The position numbers and the translations under genes are program-made. From Verrucomicrobiales bacterium (GTDB lineage Bacteria > Verrucomicrobiota > Verrucomicrobiia > Verrucomicrobiales > V1-33), in contig JAQGPJ010000068.1 of the NCBI GenBank assembly GCA_028293125.1, positions 1 through 64,000 of the forward strand: a DNA stretch of 64,000 nt. The letters are read 5' to 3'. The notes below the pieces were generated by a model, which was given only the letters and a program-made list of their open reading frames with translations, did not search any database and was not told where the DNA came from. This document shows, piece by piece, positions 16,062 to 26,117 of the stretch. Position 1 is the stretch's first letter, and every line of letters begins with the position of its first letter.

Positions 16062-19000
16062 TCATTCCGGCTCCGGAAGAATCCTCCACCTGTGGGGAGG
16101 GGAAACTTTGGCCTGGGGTCCGCTCCAGTCAAGCTTCCGCTCCGCCAGCAGGGTCCGCAGACGCGCCAGATCCCACAGCTGCACCATGTGCCCCAGGCAG
16201 AAGACCGCCAGCCGGGTGCCGTCCGGTGACAGGGCCAGACTGTTGATGGGGTGGGGCGAGGCATGGCGCAGCCGGATGATTTCCTCTTTGGTTTGAGGGC
16301 TCAGCAGGGAAACCGAATCCGGAGTGAGGGTCGCGGCCAGTACGGAGAAATCCCCGGAGAACGCCAGCTGCGCGGGCATGGGAAGCTTGGGATGCACCGC
16401 CAGTCTCCAGCGGTTTTGGAGGGTCCGGGCATCCCAGCAGCCCACTTCATCCTGGGTGCCGATGTAGAGTGTGTCGGGATCCCGCCCAAAAAGAACGGCA
16501 GCCTCGGGAAACCGGGTTGTGATTTTTCCCAGCTGGCGGCCGGCAGCCAGGTCCCAGATCAGCACATCGCAGTAATCCTCCTGCGAGAGCGCCGCCAATG
16601 TGCCATTCTGATTGATGCGGGACACATCAATTCCACCCCGCGACGGTTTTTCATCCTTGGGTCGATCGCCAATGGGGTCCATCCGGGATTTCACCCGCCC
16701 GGTGGAGGTGTCATAAACCTCGAGCCAGTGTCTGCGTCCCATCAGAAGCGCACGGCCATCCTGCCTGAGGGAGCAGTGATTCAGGGTGCGTTCATTGCCA
16801 GGGCCGATCCACGCATCGTCATCCCGGACGGGCTGAAGCACGGAAACGCCATCCTCCGTCCTGATGACGGAGCGGAGGTGGAGGCCGAGTTTGCTGGAGG
16901 AGTAAAGGCGGTTGCCTTCCGGACTCCACTGCATGCTCCAGCAGGGATCCGGTCTGCTTCTTCCCAGTGGGGCCCCAGTGAAGCCATCGAAATGAAGCTG
17001 TCCGGCCAGATCCCCCACCGTCAGCAGGCCCCCGTCCGGACTGAAAAGTAGAGTGTAGCATCCTATGGAGGAGGTGCCGCCCTCCAGCGGGTGAAAAATG
17101 GGGAACTCCCGGCAGATATCCGATCGGTCCAGGCGGAATTCCCGCAGTTGCCGAACGTCGCGGTCCTCGCAGACAAAGCGGTCGCCGTTGGGGGAGAAGC
17201 GGGCTTCGGACCCGGTGCAGGAAAGCGTGGCCACGGGCTGGCCGCTGCCGGTGTTCCACAGGCGCGTGGTTTTGTCCTCCGCCTGGCTGAGAAGCATGTC
17301 CCCATTCCCGTTGACCTCCATGACGGTAATGCTGCCCTGATGGCCGACATACTGCCGCGGCAGGCTGCCGGGGTTCATCTGCCATTCGTAAATCCGGAAG
17401 TTTTCCGATCCCACAAAGAAGCTTTGGCTGTCAGGCCGCCAGGCCACACACCGCATGGAGGCGCCGGAGGGATTCTTGTTGCGAAGGATTTCACCACCGG
17501 TCCCCACATCCATCACCATGAATGTGGTTTGCAGGGATTTAAAAATGACATGCAGGGATTTCTCCTGGGGCGGGTTGCCCACCTGACCTATCAGCAGTTT
17601 GCTTCCGTCAGGACTGAACGCGTAAGGGCGGGCCTGGAGGGTGAAGCAGGTGGTGAAAGGGCCCCGTCGGTCTCCGTTCACCAGATCCAGAAAGGATACC
17701 GTGCCGTCCACGGAGCTGATGGCCATGGTCCGCCCATCCGGGGAAAAACAGCCGTAAAAGCCCAGAAGCTCCTTTTCCACCCACGAACCTCCGGGGATGT
17801 CCCAGATATACAGCGGTGTGTCCTGGGCAACGGGATTTTCGCTTTTGGCCGGCTTCACCGGGCGCACGATCAGATATTTTCCATCCGGGCTGACAGGTCC
17901 GTAGTTGTCAGGGCTGAGGCCGGTGGCACCGACGGAGCTGATGATTGCCGAGTTGTCCATCCGGCGGATGGTCAGGCCGCCTGTGGCGTCGCGGTGGGTG
18001 TAGCAGGTCAGCCCGGCGTCGGTGTGCACCCGGTTGGTGACATCATGCATGCCGTAACGGATGCTGCGCACCTCCTCAAAGCTGGTCATGGACAGCGCGC
18101 TGACATACTCCTCCCGCACCGCGGGGGAGGGATCGATATCCGCCGCCTGCCGCAGGGCGCTGAGCACCTCGTCCTGATTTTCCAGACTGGCATTCTCCCT
18201 CATGGCCGACGCCTGCGCCAGCAGGGCATCATGCAGGTGCTGGCGGGAGGTGCGCAGGGCCTGCCACAGTGCCGCTCCGCCGACCGTGAGGGCCAGACCC
18301 AGAAGCACTGCAAGGGTGGATGGCAGGGGATTGCGCAACGCCCATCGCCAGACTTTCTCACCGCGGGTCACGGACCGCGCCTGCACAGGCCGCCCCGTCA
18401 GCCAGTTGCGCAGGTCCGCCGCCAGGGCGGAGGCGCTGGCGTAGCGCTGTGTGGGCTCCTTGCGGATGGCCTTCAGGCAGATGATCTCAAGATCGCGGGG
18501 GATTTTGGGATTGAGCGTGCGGGGAGGCTTCACGGGCTCGTCCGCAATCTGCCGCAGGAGAGCGGTCAGGTGCTTGTCCTGATGGGGAGGGCGGCCTGCC
18601 AGCAGCTCGTAGAGAATCGCTCCCAGCCCATAGATGTCACCGGCGGTGGTGGGACGTTTGGCGGTGCCGGAGGCCCATTCCGGCGGCAGGTAATTCGGAG
18701 TCCCGATCAGGGATTCCGACTTGGTCAGATGATGGTGCCCCTCACCGTCGTCCAGCCTTTTGGCGATGCCGAAATCGCTGACGCTGGCCCGGTCCTTCTC
18801 ATCGAACAGAATATTGGCCGGTTTCAGGTCGCGGTGCAGCAGACCATATTCGTGAGCCGTCTGGATGGCGTCCGCAAGGTGCGCGGTCAGAGCGGCGATG
18901 GCCCGCCAGTTGCCTCTGAAGCGTTCTGCATTTTTCGCCAGATTGCCGCCGGAGGCCAGCTTCATGGTGAAGAAAGGCAGCCCGTTGCAGTCCCCCACCT

Positions 19001-19376
19001 CGTACACCGGCAGAATACCGGAGTGGTCCAGTCCGGCCATAGCCTGCACCTCGATGCGGAACCGCTCCCTCATGCCGGGGTCCTCCAGCAGGTGGGGCAG
19101 GAGCATCTTCACCGCCACCCGGCGCCGGGGCTCCGTCTGCTCAGCCTCGTAAATGATGCCCATGCCGCCGCGGGCAATCTCCCGGATGATACGGTGGCCG
19201 CGCAGCTTCAGCAGTTGGGGGCCGGTGGGCTCCTCCCGGTTTTTCGTTGTGCCGGCCGCCGTGGCGTCGGTTTCATCCAGCAGGCAGACCGGACAAATGC
19301 CGTCCAGCCGGTTGGAGGTCATCACCGCACCGCATTCGGGGCAGCAGCAGGGACAGGGTTCCTCAGCTTCATCCAT
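16062..19376 (-). CDS. Ser/Thr protein kinase with zinc-ribbon N-terminus, membrane helix and WD40 sensor domain
   Basis: An 1104-residue receptor-type kinase. The N-terminus has paired cysteines like a zinc ribbon (CPECGAV...CPVCLLDE, residues 10-35). The Hanks-type kinase follows: glycine loop IARGGMGIIYEAE, Lys90 in VAVKML, HRDLKPANILFDE (181-193), DFGIAKR (201-207) and GTPNYLPPE. After LAADLRNWLTGRPVQARSVTRGEKVWRW a membrane helix (about 355-375) leads to a region of some 700 residues with WD40-like blades (PDGKYLIVRP, FSPDGRTMAISS, FSPDGGLLTVGDLAG, LSPDGTRLAVFCLGHMVQLWD). It starts 8 bp inside the end of the ECF sigma gene, so the two are translationally coupled. Such pairs are a hallmark of planctomycetes and verrucomicrobia; the WD40 part may sense a partner outside the membrane. 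Confidence 0.9.
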   Translation of the reverse strand: MDEAEEPCPCCCPECGAVMTSNRLDGICPVCLLDETDATAAGTTKNREEPTGPQLLKLRGHRIIREIARGGMGIIYEAEQTEPRRRVAVKMLLPHLLEDPGMRERFRIEVQAMAGLDHSGILPVYEVGDCNGLPFFTMKLASGGNLAKNAERFRGNWRAIAALTAHLADAIQTAHEYGLLHRDLKPANILFDEKDRASVSDFGIAKRLDDGEGHHHLTKSESLIGTPNYLPPEWASGTAKRPTTAGDIYGLGAILYELLAGRPPHQDKHLTALLRQIADEPVKPPRTLNPKIPRDLEIICLKAIRKEPTQRYASASALAADLRNWLTGRPVQARSVTRGEKVWRWALRNPLPSTLAVLLGLALTVGGAALWQALRTSRQHLHDALLAQASAMRENASLENQDEVLSALRQAADIDPSPAVREEYVSALSMTSFEEVRSIRYGMHDVTNRVHTDAGLTCYTHRDATGGLTIRRMDNSAIISSVGATGLSPDNYGPVSPDGKYLIVRPVKPAKSENPVAQDTPLYIWDIPGGSWVEKELLGFYGCFSPDGRTMAISSVDGTVSFLDLVNGDRRGPFTTCFTLQARPYAFSPDGSKLLIGQVGNPPQEKSLHVIFKSLQTTFMVMDVGTGGEILRNKNPSGASMRCVAWRPDSQSFFVGSENFRIYEWQMNPGSLPRQYVGHQGSITVMEVNGNGDMLLSQAEDKTTRLWNTGSGQPVATLSCTGSEARFSPNGDRFVCEDRDVRQLREFRLDRSDICREFPIFHPLEGGTSSIGCYTLLFSPDGGLLTVGDLAGQLHFDGFTGAPLGRSRPDPCWSMQWSPEGNRLYSSSKLGLHLRSVIRTEDGVSVLQPVRDDDAWIGPGNERTLNHCSLRQDGRALLMGRRHWLEVYDTSTGRVKSRMDPIGDRPKDEKPSRGGIDVSRINQNGTLAALSQEDYCDVLIWDLAAGRQLGKITTRFPEAAVLFGRDPDTLYIGTQDEVGCWDARTLQNRWRLAVHPKLPMPAQLAFSGDFSVLAATLTPDSVSLLSPQTKEEIIRLRHASPHPINSLALSPDGTRLAVFCLGHMVQLWDLARLRTLLAERKLDWSGPQAKVSPPHRWRILPEPE

Positions 19377-20067
19377 GGATCAGCACCTGTTTTAAATGCC
19401 GTAGCTCCTCCTCGATCTCATGGGGGGCGGAAACCGTGCGCGCCACCTCCAGACGGAGCATATCCCGGAACGTTTTCCGCAGCCGGCTCACATCCGTGCG
19501 GAGAGCGCCGGGAGTGGTGCCCAGCGCCAGCGCCGCATCCGCATAATCCGGCACCGGACTGCCGGCATTGGGCAGGAAACCTTTCAGCACTTCGTATTCC
19601 TTCCGTCCCCGGTTGGTTTCATACTCCACCCGCACCCGCACCATGGCGGCCTCCATGGTGGTCAGCGCCCACTCCCGGTCAAAAATCCGCTGGTTCGGAC
19701 CATCCTCCGCGATGAGGTCCCAGCCGGTGTCCTCCAGAGCAATGATTTCGATGCCCCGGTTCCGCAGGCGCTTTTCCTTGCGGATTTCACCGCTGGCCAG
19801 ATAACGCCGCAGGGATCCCATCAGAAAGGAGCGGAATTTCCCTCTCAGAGGATCCGCTTTCCGAAAGAGGGAGTGCTGCATGGTGTGCAGGAAAAACCCC
19901 TGAGTGAGATCCCGCCCCTGCTCCTCGCTGATGCCCATGCCCCTCAGTGACAGATAGACCGGCTGCCAGTACTTGCGGCACATGGCGTCCAAGGCGGCCT
20001 TGGCCTCCGTGCCCCCGTTCAGGGTGGCCTCGGCCAGACGGGTCCAGCGGGTGGTTGGAAAAGACAT
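19369..20067 (-). CDS. ECF sigma factor coupled to the WD40 kinase
   Basis: A 232-residue ECF-type factor when started at 20067 (MSFPTTRWTRLAEATLNGG); this is the usual N-terminus of the verrucomicrobial/planctomycete class, and the 63 extra residues of the track ORF are unlike it. Region 2 is KAALDAMCRKYWQPVYLSLRGMGISEEQGRDLTQGFFLHTMQ and LRGKFRSFLMGSLRRYLASGEIRKEKR; region 4 is YADAALALGTTPGALRTDVSRLRKTFRDMLRLEVARTV. No anti-sigma gene is nearby. The stop overlaps the start of the receptor kinase by 8 bp, so the kinase may control the sigma factor, for example by phosphorylation, as proposed for STK-linked ECF groups. That link is inferred from coupling. Confidence 0.85.
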   Translation of the reverse strand: MSFPTTRWTRLAEATLNGGTEAKAALDAMCRKYWQPVYLSLRGMGISEEQGRDLTQGFFLHTMQHSLFRKADPLRGKFRSFLMGSLRRYLASGEIRKEKRLRNRGIEIIALEDTGWDLIAEDGPNQRIFDREWALTTMEAAMVRVRVEYETNRGRKEYEVLKGFLPNAGSPVPDYADAALALGTTPGALRTDVSRLRKTFRDMLRLEVARTVSAPHEIEEELRHLKQVLIHG

Positions 20068-20409
20068 GGGGGGGATAAAACTGTTTAACTTTGAAGGTTC
20101 TCCCTCTGATGTGCGAGAGGAAACGCGCTCGGAAGAACAGGACAGCCGCAGCCTTGAATTGTTCATTGTCCAAGGAGCCACGGGCAGCCGAAAAACGGTT
20201 TCCTGCTTGAATTCAATATTGTTCGCATGACCGGAAACGGAAGGTCCAAAAGGCACGGCTGACCGTGGTGAAATTAAAAATGCGGAAAGCAGGTGCCCTT
20301 CCCAAAAAACCGGAAAGGCGGATCATTGAGAAAAATCCAGATGCCAGGCGTCCGGGTTGGCTTCATGGTGGGCGGATCTCCTCCCCGGAAACGGGCGGTC
20401 AAAATCCCC
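20068..20409. other. Divergent promoter region between the sigma/kinase operon and the 471-aa gene
   Basis: About 340 bp with no gene. It contains CTTGAATTGTTCATTG near 20152 and CTTGAATTCAATATTGTTC near 20206, a loose direct repeat holding the small palindrome TTGAATTCAA. These may lie in a promoter, but no convincing -35/-10 pair can be assigned by eye. The rest shows nothing distinctive. Confidence 0.4.
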
Positions 20410-21825
20410 ATGAACACCAACAACACCAAACCGATCTCCACGCGGGGCAAGGCGCTGCGCCTGAATCTCGACCCCTCCAGCTACGGCACTTTCGCGGAAA
20501 TTGGAGCCGGACAGGAGACGGCGGCATGGTTCTTCAGAGTGGGGGCCTCCTCCGGCACCATTGCGAAAACGATTTCGGCCTATGACATGACGATCAGTGA
20601 CGCCATCTATGGTCCCAGCCCGCGCTATGTTTCACGGGAGCGGCTGACCTCCATGCTGGATCACGAATACGCCCTCCTGACGGAGCGGCTGGCTCCCAAG
20701 CGCGGCGGCACCACCGTTTTCTTCGCGTTCTGCAACACGGTCCGCGCCCGGGCCTACAGCGACAAGGGCGGGGCCGAGTGCCAGGGCTGGGTGGGCATCC
20801 GCTACCAGTTCCGTCCCGGTGGCCCGGCCAACGACATCCTTCTGCACGTCCGCATGCTGGACGACACCAATCTGGAACAGCAGCGCTCGCTGGGGGTGCT
20901 GGGGGTGAATCTGATCTGGGCCGCGCTTTTCAACCGGAACAACATCAAAACCTTTGTGGAGTCCCTGGTCGACGATCTGCGGGTGGAGTCGCTGGAGATC
21001 GACATGCTCAAGCTGACGGGGCCGGACTTCGGCCACATCGACAACCGCGAGGTGGCGCTGCAGCTGGTGGAGAGCAATCTGACGGAGGCCGCCTTTTTCA
21101 CCAGCGAGGGCGAGGTGATGCAGGTTTCCGAAAAGCTCTACCGGCAGCCCGTGCTGGTGCTGCGCGGGAGCTTCAATCCGGTCACCCTGGTGCACACCGA
21201 CATGCTGGCCAGCGCGGGGGCGGAATTCCGCAAGCGCCTGAAAGATCCCAATCAGGAGTGGATCGAACTGATGGAGTTCAGCATGAACAATCTTTTCGCC
21301 GCAAGGGACTCCGCGCTGACGCATCAGGACTTCCTCTGCCGCGCGGATGTGCTTCAGCGCCTGGGCAAAAGCGTGCTTATTTCCAAATTCGGAGCCTTCC
21401 ACCGTCTGGGCACCTATCTGAGCCGCTACACCCAGGAGCCGGTGGGACTGGTGCTCAGTGTGGACGTGCTGGAGAAACTCTTTCAGGAGCGCTGGTACGA
21501 CGACCTGCCAGGCGGCATTCTGGAAAACTTCGGCCGCCTTTTCAAACATGCCCTGCGGCTGTATGTGTATCCCATTATCGACCGGGATCTGGACCGGGTG
21601 CGGACCGCGCAGAAGGCCAATATTCCCGGCCATCTCCGCAGCCTTTTCGACTATCTGCTGGAGAACGACCGCATTCTGAACATCGCCCAGCACGCCAACC
21701 GCCTGGTGCTTGATTTCTGGACCTCCGACGTGCGCTCCATGATTGCCAACCACGATCCCCGCTGGCGCGCGCTGGTGCCCCCGGAAATCGCTGACGCCTA
21801 CGAGATGGAAGTGGTTCCCAACTGA
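20410..21825 (+). CDS. Conserved uncharacterised protein, often labelled nicotinate-nucleotide adenylyltransferase or TonB-dependent receptor
   Basis: A 471-residue cytosolic protein (start ATG 20410, MNTNNTKPISTRGKALRLNLDPSSYGTFAEIGAGQETAAWFFRVG). The segments SGTIAKTISAYDMTISDAIYG, RYVSRERLTSMLDHEY, GWVGIRYQFRPGGPANDILLHVRMLD, DVLQRLGKSVLISKFGAFHRLGTYLSRY and GGILENFGRLFKHALRLYVYP match a widespread bacterial family known to me only under automatic, contradictory names. LRGSFNPVTLVHTDML resembles the GTFNPxHxGH signature of nucleotidyltransferases, which probably explains one of the names, but the His pattern is not preserved. There is no signal peptide and no barrel, so the TonB-receptor label is wrong. 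It stands alone in its operon. Function unknown. Confidence 0.75.
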   Translation: MNTNNTKPISTRGKALRLNLDPSSYGTFAEIGAGQETAAWFFRVGASSGTIAKTISAYDMTISDAIYGPSPRYVSRERLTSMLDHEYALLTERLAPKRGGTTVFFAFCNTVRARAYSDKGGAECQGWVGIRYQFRPGGPANDILLHVRMLDDTNLEQQRSLGVLGVNLIWAALFNRNNIKTFVESLVDDLRVESLEIDMLKLTGPDFGHIDNREVALQLVESNLTEAAFFTSEGEVMQVSEKLYRQPVLVLRGSFNPVTLVHTDMLASAGAEFRKRLKDPNQEWIELMEFSMNNLFAARDSALTHQDFLCRADVLQRLGKSVLISKFGAFHRLGTYLSRYTQEPVGLVLSVDVLEKLFQERWYDDLPGGILENFGRLFKHALRLYVYPIIDRDLDRVRTAQKANIPGHLRSLFDYLLENDRILNIAQHANRLVLDFWTSDVRSMIANHDPRWRALVPPEIADAYEMEVVPN

Positions 21826-21975
21826 GTGCCGGGATTGGCGGGGCAGGGGAATGGGCGAAAGGTGAAAACGGCGGAATCGGCTGGCGGAGAAAGCCGGGAG
21901 CGGATTGAATCCGGCTTCCGGCTTTCGTGAAAAACGGCTGCCGCCCGCTGACACTGAACCTGTGAATCCACCCTT

Positions 21976-23928
21976 ATGGCTGAAAACGGAACCGAGGACG
22001 CAAACGATATTTTTGATGTCCGGACGCGGGCGGCGGGACCGGCGGGGGCTCTGCCCCTGACCCCGGAGATGCTGCGGGAGTGGCCGAGCGGGCATCTGTT
22101 CGGTCTCTCCCAGAACGCCGGCATGGGCTGGCGGGCGGATGAGCTGGGACGGAAGCAGTGGCTGATCCTCAGCACCCAGGGCGGCATGCGGGATCCGGCG
22201 GGCAGGCCGGTGGCGCTGGGGTATCATACCGGACACTGGGAAATCGCGGAGCAGGTGCGCGAGGCCGCTCTGGAGCTGCGGCGGCTGAAGGGACTGCCGT
22301 TCGCCGCTTTTGTCTCCGACCCCTGTGACGGCCGCACCCAGGGCACCACGGGCATGTTCGACAGCCTGCCTTACCGGAACGACGCCGCCCAGGTTTTCCG
22401 CCGGCTCATCCGCAGCCTGCCGCAGCGGATGGGCGTGATGGGAGTGGCCACCTGCGACAAGGGACTGCCGGCGATGATGATGGCCCTGGCGGGCATGCGG
22501 GATCTGCCGGTGGTGCTGGTGCCGGGGGGCGTCACCCTGCCGCCGGAGACCGGAGAGGATGCGGGCGCGGTGCAGACGCTGGGCGCAAGGTATTCCCACG
22601 GCATGATTTCACTGGAGGAGGCGGCGGATATGGGCTGCCGGGCCTGCGCCTCGCCAGGCGGCGGATGCCAGTTTCTGGGCACGGCGGCCACCTCCCAGGT
22701 GGTGGGGGAGGCCCTGGGCCTGAGTGTGGTCCACAGCGCGCTGGCTCCCAGCGGAGAAAAGGTGTGGCGGGAAATCGCCCGGCGCTCCGCGCGGGCGCTG
22801 ACCGGGCTGGAGGCCGCCGGGCTCCGCAGCCGGGATATTCTCACGGACGCCGCGGTGCGGAATGCCATGACGGTGCACGCGGCTTTCGGCGGCTCCACCA
22901 ATCTGCTGCTGCACATCCCCGCCATCGCCCATGCCGCAGGGCTGCGGCGGCCGGCGGTGCCGGACTGGACGGAGGTCAATCGCCGCACTCCGCGCCTGGT
23001 GAGCGTGCTTCCCAACGGGCCGGTGCACCACCCCACCGTGCGCGTGTTTCTGGCCGGCGGGGTGCCGGAGGTGATGCTGCATCTGCGCGGCCTGGGGCTG
23101 CTGGATTTGTCCGTGCGCACCGTGGACGGGCAATACTTGGAGGAGGTGCTCCAGGACTGGGAGGCCAGTGAGCGCCGCCGTCGGTTCCGGGAGGTGCTGT
23201 TTGAAAAGGATGGCGTGGATCCGGATCAGGTGATCCTGTCCCCGTCGGCGGCGAAGGCGGCGGGCATGGCCAGCACCGTGACTTTCCTGAAGGGCAATGT
23301 CTGTCCGGAGGGGGCCGTTATCAAAAGCGCGGCCATCGATCCCCGGGTGGTGGATGCCGACGGCGTTTACCGGTTCGAGGGGCCGGTGCGCTTTTTCACC
23401 AGTGAGAGACAGGCCATGGCGGCTATTAAAGAGGGCTCCGTCCGCGCCGGTCAGGTTATGGTGCTGGCGGGCTGTGGCCCCATGGGAACGGGGATGGAGG
23501 AGACCTATCAGCTCACGTCCGCTCTGAAATTCCTGCCCTTCGGCCGGGAGGTGGCGCTGGTGACAGATGCCCGGTTTTCGGGTGTCAGCACCGGGGCCTG
23601 CATCGGCCACGCGGGACCGGAGGCCCTGGCCGGCGGTCCGTTGGGAAGGCTGCGGGAGGGCGACCGGCTGCGCATTGAAATTGATCTGAGGGAGCTGACC
23701 GGCACGGTGAATTTCAACGGCCTGGCGGATTCCTCCAAGCGTCTGACCCGGGAGGAGGGGGCCGCCCTCTTGGCGGAGCGTCCCCCGCATCCCGGCCTCG
23801 CCCCGCATCCTGACCTGCCGGATGACACCCGGCTGTGGGCTGCCCTTCAGCAGGCTGGGGGAGGCACCTGGGGAGGATGTGTCTTTGATGCCGATGCCAT
23901 CCTGCGGCGGTTGGGCGGGGCAGGGTGA
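21976..23928 (+). CDS. yjhG: D-xylonate dehydratase, YjhG/YagF family
   Basis: A 650-residue member of the IlvD/Edd dehydratase superfamily that matches E. coli YjhG/YagF (about 655 residues) along its whole length: [136 protein letters not shown] and [16 protein letters not shown]. These enzymes dehydrate D-xylonate to 2-keto-3-deoxy-xylonate using an Fe-S cluster held by the conserved cysteines and a Mg ion. Neighbouring genes do not complete a xylonate pathway, so the physiological substrate could be another aldonate. The subfamily assignment is strong. Confidence 0.92.
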   Translation: MAENGTEDANDIFDVRTRAAGPAGALPLTPEMLREWPSGHLFGLSQNAGMGWRADELGRKQWLILSTQGGMRDPAGRPVALGYHTGHWEIAEQVREAALELRRLKGLPFAAFVSDPCDGRTQGTTGMFDSLPYRNDAAQVFRRLIRSLPQRMGVMGVATCDKGLPAMMMALAGMRDLPVVLVPGGVTLPPETGEDAGAVQTLGARYSHGMISLEEAADMGCRACASPGGGCQFLGTAATSQVVGEALGLSVVHSALAPSGEKVWREIARRSARALTGLEAAGLRSRDILTDAAVRNAMTVHAAFGGSTNLLLHIPAIAHAAGLRRPAVPDWTEVNRRTPRLVSVLPNGPVHHPTVRVFLAGGVPEVMLHLRGLGLLDLSVRTVDGQYLEEVLQDWEASERRRRFREVLFEKDGVDPDQVILSPSAAKAAGMASTVTFLKGNVCPEGAVIKSAAIDPRVVDADGVYRFEGPVRFFTSERQAMAAIKEGSVRAGQVMVLAGCGPMGTGMEETYQLTSALKFLPFGREVALVTDARFSGVSTGACIGHAGPEALAGGPLGRLREGDRLRIEIDLRELTGTVNFNGLADSSKRLTREEGAALLAERPPHPGLAPHPDLPDDTRLWAALQQAGGGTWGGCVFDADAILRRLGGAG

Positions 23929-23959
23929 GAGGCTTCTGTTACGGCTCCTTCTTTTTCCT

Positions 23960-24922
23960 TTAAGAGGGTTTCCCGGCCGGGGGCAGGGGTTTCACCTCCC
24001 GGCTGGCCTTGCGGTGAAAGACGGTGGTGAATCCCGGCTCCTCATCCTCCCCGTTCTCAATAGCCTTTTTCGTCTCCTCCTCCTCTTTCTCCGTGCAGGT
24101 GCTGATGCGCATATCGGTCTCCAGGGTCTCATGAAGCAGAGGAAGCGATGGATCGATGGGCAGCACGCGGGTGTTGACCGCGCGGATGAAGCTCTCCTTC
24201 AGTTCCCGGTCGGGACTGGATTTGAATCCCTTCAGTCCAATGTTGAATTTGGACTCCGTGGACAGGGCCGGGATATCCTGACAGATAGTCGCCTTGTCGA
24301 AAAACAGCTCGCCGGAGGTGCCGCTCACATGGGTCATGAAGGGAGTGGTCAGGGTGATGGCGCGGGCCAGCAGTCTGGGATCGGCGGGAAGTTTGGTGCC
24401 GGGGCGCACGGGCTGACTGTTCTGGAAAACGGCGTCCTCGGAGGGCTCATTGGTGGACCCCAGGTTCGCGCCGGCGAGGTTGAGGGCGTCAGCCAGGGTG
24501 CCCTCCAGCAGATCCCGGCCTTGGTGGAAGTGCGTCTCATCACCCTCGGATGTGGCCTCCAGCACGGTGCCGGGCGTGAATTGCTGCTGGGGACCGGATC
24601 CGTCGTTGGTCTCCAGCTTTTCGACGGTGATCCGCACATGGACCGGCTGGCCGTTTTTTCCCACCGCCAGCACCTCCTGGGTGGCGGCATAGGAAATCTC
24701 CAGCGTGTCCAGGGAGTCCTCAGGCATCTGGCCCGGAAGGTTGGTGCGGAGGCGGCGGGTCTGGCTGCCGGTGGAGGAGACGGAGCAGCGGTCCCCCACC
24801 GCCGCCGGGCGGTCCAGATAAATCTGCCAGGAGGTGTCCTGCTGGCTGTGGCCGGGGGTGGCGGCGGCTGTCAGAAGCAGCCAGGCCAGCGGTATGGAGG
24901 TGGTGAAAACAGGGCGGCGCAT
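23960..24922 (-). CDS. Secreted protein of unknown function
   Basis: A 320-residue protein with a plausible signal peptide (MRRPVFTTSIPLAWLLLTAAATPGHSQ). The mature part begins SWQIYLDRPAAVGDRCSVSSTGSQTRRL and alternates hydrophobic and polar residues as in a beta-rich lipid-binding or LolA-like fold (VLAVGKNGQPVHVRITVEKLETNDGS). It ends in a charged Glu/Lys-rich tail (TEKEEEETKKAIENGEDEEPG). I do not recognise a named domain. The gene converges on the D-xylonate dehydratase gene with 31 bp between stops and is divergent from the next secreted-protein gene. Function unassigned. Confidence 0.6.
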   Translation of the reverse strand: MRRPVFTTSIPLAWLLLTAAATPGHSQQDTSWQIYLDRPAAVGDRCSVSSTGSQTRRLRTNLPGQMPEDSLDTLEISYAATQEVLAVGKNGQPVHVRITVEKLETNDGSGPQQQFTPGTVLEATSEGDETHFHQGRDLLEGTLADALNLAGANLGSTNEPSEDAVFQNSQPVRPGTKLPADPRLLARAITLTTPFMTHVSGTSGELFFDKATICQDIPALSTESKFNIGLKGFKSSPDRELKESFIRAVNTRVLPIDPSLPLLHETLETDMRISTCTEKEEEETKKAIENGEDEEPGFTTVFHRKASREVKPLPPAGKPS

Positions 24923-25059
24923 GGGCCCAGCATGGCTTGGAAAAACTTCCCCGCCAGAAGATTTGCAGCAGCCAGGGAAATCCCGTATTGCCAGGATGAC
25001 GGCGCGGTGGATAGAGCGTGCCCGCCAGTCCTTTTCATCTCTCCGCTCCGCCCGGCATC

Positions 25060-25983
25060 ATGCGTTTCCGCCTTCTCCTCCTGCCCCTCCTGCTTCTCCC
25101 GGTTTTCCGGCTGTCCGCCCAGACACCCGTGGATTTTGATGGTTTTGAGGACAACGATGACACTGGCTGGGTCCATATGGATCCCATCGGGACCGTCATG
25201 GGCTCCTCCTTCGCCTCCATCAAGGCGGAGTCCGGGGCTTATCATATTTCCTGTCCTCCGTCTCCGGATCCCGGCAGTATCGGCCCGGCGCGGGCCGGGG
25301 CTTACAGGCCGGACCGTGTCCTGACGGATTTTGTGATTGTTGTTGATCTGGCGGCCTGGGATCAGTCCCTGGACCAGGCGCTGGGCATTCTGGCCCGCAT
25401 TCAGCCCGATCCGGGGCCAGGAGCCCTCAGCGGCTATTCCGTGAATTATCAGACGCGGGACCATGATATCGAAATCAACCGCCTGGACAACGAGCAGCCT
25501 GTCTCCCTGGTCCGGCTGCCGCTGGAGCTGCGGGCCGGTGAGCCTTGCCGCTTGGTGTTCACAGGCACGGGCGCCTCGCTCACAGCTTCGGTGTTTTCGC
25601 ATCAAAATCCGCTTCTGCCGCTGGTGACGCTTTCCGCCGAGGATGACACCTATGCCTCCGGCGACAGCGGAATCTTTATTTTTCAGGCGGACACCCCTGC
25701 CGCGGGAGCGGCGGACGGCACCTTCGATTCCTTCTCCGCCTCGGCTCCATCGGTGCCGGCCCTCAGTATCAGTTCCGGCACCGGAGGAAAGACACCCGTT
25801 CAGCTGGAATGGCCACGATCCGCCTCCCACTGGCATCTCCAGCGCAGTTCCGATCTGGAAACCTGGGCCGATGTCACCGAAGGGGGCTTGGAGAATGACC
25901 AGGTGATCCAGTGGAACCCGCCGGCGGATGCGCCGGCAAAAGGGTATTACCGTTTGCAGGAGGGCTGGGCGAAACCGCGTTAG
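25060..25983 (+). CDS. Secreted protein with a LamG/concanavalin-like domain
   Basis: A 307-residue exported protein when started at the ATG at 25060, giving the signal MRFRLLLLPLLLLPVFRLSAQ. The mature part starts TPVDFDGFEDNDDTGWVHMDP and continues with beta-strand-rich sequence (GAYRPDRVLTDFVIVVDLAAWDQSLDQALGILARI; FTGTGASLTASVFSHQ; FDSFSASAPS) resembling glucanase/LamG-like folds of verrucomicrobial exoproteins. The C-terminus carries the short module ...WHLQRSSDLETWADVT..., which recurs at the ends of other secreted proteins in this window. Adhesion or polymer binding is plausible but unproven. Confidence 0.6.
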   Translation: MRFRLLLLPLLLLPVFRLSAQTPVDFDGFEDNDDTGWVHMDPIGTVMGSSFASIKAESGAYHISCPPSPDPGSIGPARAGAYRPDRVLTDFVIVVDLAAWDQSLDQALGILARIQPDPGPGALSGYSVNYQTRDHDIEINRLDNEQPVSLVRLPLELRAGEPCRLVFTGTGASLTASVFSHQNPLLPLVTLSAEDDTYASGDSGIFIFQADTPAAGAADGTFDSFSASAPSVPALSISSGTGGKTPVQLEWPRSASHWHLQRSSDLETWADVTEGGLENDQVIQWNPPADAPAKGYYRLQEGWAKPR

Positions 25984-26117
25984 TCGGGAGTGCCCGTTTC
26001 CCGGTGGACCAAAAGTCTTTTTGGGTGAGAAGATTGAAACGTTCCCCGTCATCCGGGGGGGCGTGCATTCCACACATCGTGTGGAATAGTCTGACCGAAC
26101 TCCATCCTCCTGAACTT

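Noticed and set aside
17091-19715. 874-aa plus-strand ORF opposite the WD40 kinase
   Set aside because: Length comes from GC-rich antisense codon structure; the minus strand has unmistakable kinase and WD40 motifs.
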